Assembly: GCA_029934215.1 (NCBI GenBank)
Contig: JAOZMR010000178.1
Coordinates: 1 to 5,950, forward strand
From: Pontiellaceae bacterium
GTDB lineage: Bacteria; Verrucomicrobiota; Kiritimatiellia; Kiritimatiellales; Tichowtungiaceae
Length of the DNA stretch: 5,950 bases
Direction: 5' to 3'
The translations under genes and the position numbers were made by a program. Below, one piece after another: positions 5,349 through 5,950 of the stretch (the first letter of the stretch is position 1; each line of letters opens with the position of its first letter). Below the pieces are notes generated by a model. The model saw only the letters and a program-made list of their open reading frames with translations, searched no databases and was not told the origin of the DNA.

Positions 5349-5364
5349 GCATTAAAAAAGCCCA
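5349..5364 (-). promoter_or_regulatory. Weak sigma-54-like -24/-12 pair upstream of the PEP-CTERM gene
   Basis: On the minus strand GGC (5362-5360) and TGC-T (5351-5348) place the invariant GG and GC dinucleotides 12 bases apart, as in -24/-12 promoters, but the rest of the consensus is poor. Transcription would start near 5337, giving a ~112-nt leader. Some PEP-CTERM systems are regulated through sigma-54 and PrsK/PrsR. A chance match is quite possible. Confidence 0.2.
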
Positions 5365-5380
5365 TCACACCCTACAGGCA

Positions 5381-5389
5381 CCCCCCCCC
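5381..5389. repeat. Homopolymer tract C9
   Basis: Nine consecutive C (G9 on the minus strand), about 156-164 nt upstream of the PEP-CTERM start and next to TAATGAGCGGG. It is prone to slippage and also to sequencing error. Confidence 0.8.
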
Positions 5390-5412
5390 TAATGAGCGGG
5401 ATGTTAAGGAAA

Positions 5413-5446
5413 TTTGCCACGAAAGAGCGCAGGGAGCGCAAAAAAC
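5413..5446 (+). repeat. AGAGCGCAG-type interspersed repeat, copy A
   Basis: TTTGCCACGAAAGAGCGCAG and the following bases match, in inverted orientation, the sequence at 5634-5667. They share TTTG, CCAC and the core AGAGCGCAG-R-GA, with scattered differences and one gap. Confidence 0.65.
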
Positions 5447-5561
5447 GACGGGTTAAACGTTGTGGGGAGTTTCGGCAGACCTGAGGTATTCCGACCATGC
5501 TTTTTGTATTCCCCAAAAAGAAGCGAAGCGGCAATCATTAAAAAAGATATCAGGAACAGGC

Positions 5562-5574
5562 GAGCTGGAAGCTC
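5562..5574. repeat. Hairpin GAGCT-GGA-AGCTC
   Basis: Perfect 5-bp arms with a 3-nt loop. I associate this motif with an intergenic repeat family in PVC-type genomes; this is from memory, not verified. Confidence 0.45.
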
Positions 5575-5633
5575 CCACCACTTACCATTTCCAGCCGATG
5601 CCCATTCGTTGTGCAAACATCTCCCCATCCAAA

Positions 5634-5667
5634 TCTTTCGTGATCTCTGCGCTCTCTTGTGGCCAAA
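5634..5667 (-). repeat. AGAGCGCAG-type interspersed repeat, copy B (inverted)
   Basis: The reverse complement reads TTTGGCCAC...AGAGCGCAGAGA..., matching copy A at 5413-5446. The two copies face each other about 190 bp apart and could pair as long arms, though the mismatches argue for two independent insertions of one family. Confidence 0.65.
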
Positions 5668-5671
5668 ACTC

Positions 5672-5709
5672 TTCCAACCCTCGGAAGTCCACCTTTCCAA
5701 AAATCGGAA
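5672..5709. repeat. TTCCAA palindrome, copies 11 and 12 (both exact)
   Basis: TTCCAA-CCC-TCGGAA (5672-5686) and TTCCAA-AAA-TCGGAA (5695-5709), 23 bp apart centre to centre, in non-coding DNA. Here no protein sequence can explain the motif. Both are the T-C variant, in the same orientation as the asymmetric copies in prmC and dgt. Confidence 0.8.
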
Positions 5710-5724
5710 ATGCCTCCTCCCACC

Positions 5725-5764
5725 TTCGACATTCGATATTCCTTGTTCGATATTCGATATTCAT
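5725..5764. repeat. TTCGATA heptanucleotide tandem array
   Basis: Successive 7-base units: TTCGACA, TTCGATA, TTCCTTG, TTCGATA, TTCGATA, then a partial TTCAT. Three units are identical, one differs by one base and one is diverged. The heptamer frame is continuous. Confidence 0.75.
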
Positions 5765-5887
5765 CCCCTCCCCTCTGACCCCCTCCGAAGTTCCTCTAGC
5801 GATAGCGGGTGGTGAAAATTCTTCCGCACCGACTCCACAACAAACAAAGATAGAGATTGAACAGCGAGTAAAAAAGAGAACTTAAAC

Positions 5888-5905
5888 CACTAATATTTCA
5901 CTAAT
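5888..5905. repeat. CACTAAT direct repeat (2 copies)
   Basis: CACTAAT at 5888-5894 and 5899-5905, period 11. The complement ATTAGTG differs by one base from the ATTCGTG units at 217-242, so these are probably the same family. It overlaps the stop codon of the possible gene end at 5890. Confidence 0.5.
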
Positions 5906-5950
5906 TTTACCGCTTCAGCAATGGCTGGCGGAGCAGTAGGTTTCTCCTTT
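5890..5950 (-). CDS. Possible C-terminal end of a gene running off the window
   Basis: On the minus strand the frame from 5949 reads KEKPTAPPAIAEAVKLVKY and stops with TAG at 5892-5890. The composition, with an amphipathic AIAEAVKLVKY tail, looks like a real protein terminus and lies on the same strand as most genes here. With only 19 codons, I cannot name a family. The other two minus frames also stay open for 11-13 codons, so the call is weak. Confidence 0.35.
   Translation of the reverse strand, partial: KEKPTAPPAIAEAVKLVKY

Larger units (their letters stand above)
5365..5889. other. Gene-free mosaic of short intergenic repeats
   Basis: No open frame here has a convincing start, domain or ribosome binding site; the longer ones run through repeats on either strand. 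The stretch contains a C9 tract (5381-5389), a pair of inverted AGAGCGCAG-type repeats (5413-5446 and 5634-5667), a GAGCT-GGA-AGCTC hairpin (5562-5574), two TTCCAA palindromes (5672-5709) and a TTCGATA heptad array (5725-5764). The dense packing of unrelated short repeats suggests a site where repeats accumulate rather than a decayed gene. Confidence 0.6.

Noticed and set aside
5404..5885. Overlapping open frames on both strands, 60-141 codons
   Set aside because: They are translations of repeats (AGAGCGCAG type, palindromes, TTCGATA heptads), with no start signals or domains.
5921..5950. ATG at 5921 as the start of a plus-strand gene leaving the window
   Set aside because: No Shine-Dalgarno upstream and only ten codons visible; the minus-strand reading looks more protein-like.

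Overview
The window looks like a piece of bacterial chromosome, probably from the Kiritimatiellota/Verrucomicrobiota (PVC) group. That placement is an inference. It rests on a PEP-CTERM secreted protein, a three-cysteine MnmA, and intergenic DNA built from short interspersed repeats (ATTCGTG-type, TTCGATA-type, GAGCT-GGA-AGCTC and AGAGCGCAG-type) of a kind I associate with such genomes. No mobile element, phage gene or CRISPR array is visible.

Layout. Positions 1-487 hold no convincing gene: there is a small hairpin, an ATTCGTG repeat cluster and a large 92-nt inverted repeat (308-399) behind the 3' end of mnmA. Positions 488-3699 form a minus-strand block read from right to left: dgt (dNTP triphosphohydrolase), prmC (release-factor glutamine methyltransferase, starting inside the dgt stop codon through an ATGA overlap), tRNA-Thr(UGU) with an encoded CCA, and mnmA (tRNA U34 thiolase), which begins only 19 nt after the tRNA. 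A TTGACA promoter overlapping the prmC stop codon probably starts a separate tRNA-mnmA transcript. A 194-bp divergent spacer separates dgt from a plus-strand Nudix hydrolase of ADP-ribose pyrophosphatase type (3894-4436). A strong bidirectional terminator (4471-4497) lies between the Nudix gene and the convergent minus-strand PEP-CTERM protein gene (4521-5225). Positions 5226-5889 hold the leader of that gene and a gene-free mosaic of repeats. The last ~60 bases may be the C-terminal end of another minus-strand gene.

Functionally the block is housekeeping: nucleotide-pool control (dgt), translation termination (prmC), decoding (tRNA-Thr, mnmA) and nucleotide clean-up (Nudix). The PEP-CTERM protein is a cell-surface or matrix protein that would need an exosortase encoded elsewhere.

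The most striking signal is a 15-bp interrupted palindrome, TTCCAA-NNN-T(T/C)GGAA. It has eight exact and four one-mismatch copies. Six copies lie in prmC, two in dgt, one touches the mnmA start codon and three lie in intergenic DNA. None is in the body of mnmA, in the Nudix gene or in the PEP-CTERM gene. In coding DNA most copies sit in one frame and encode F-(R/Q)-x-L-E. I could not assign a function; a chromosome-wide signal of the HIP1, matS, nucleoid-occlusion or uptake-sequence kind is the main hypothesis.
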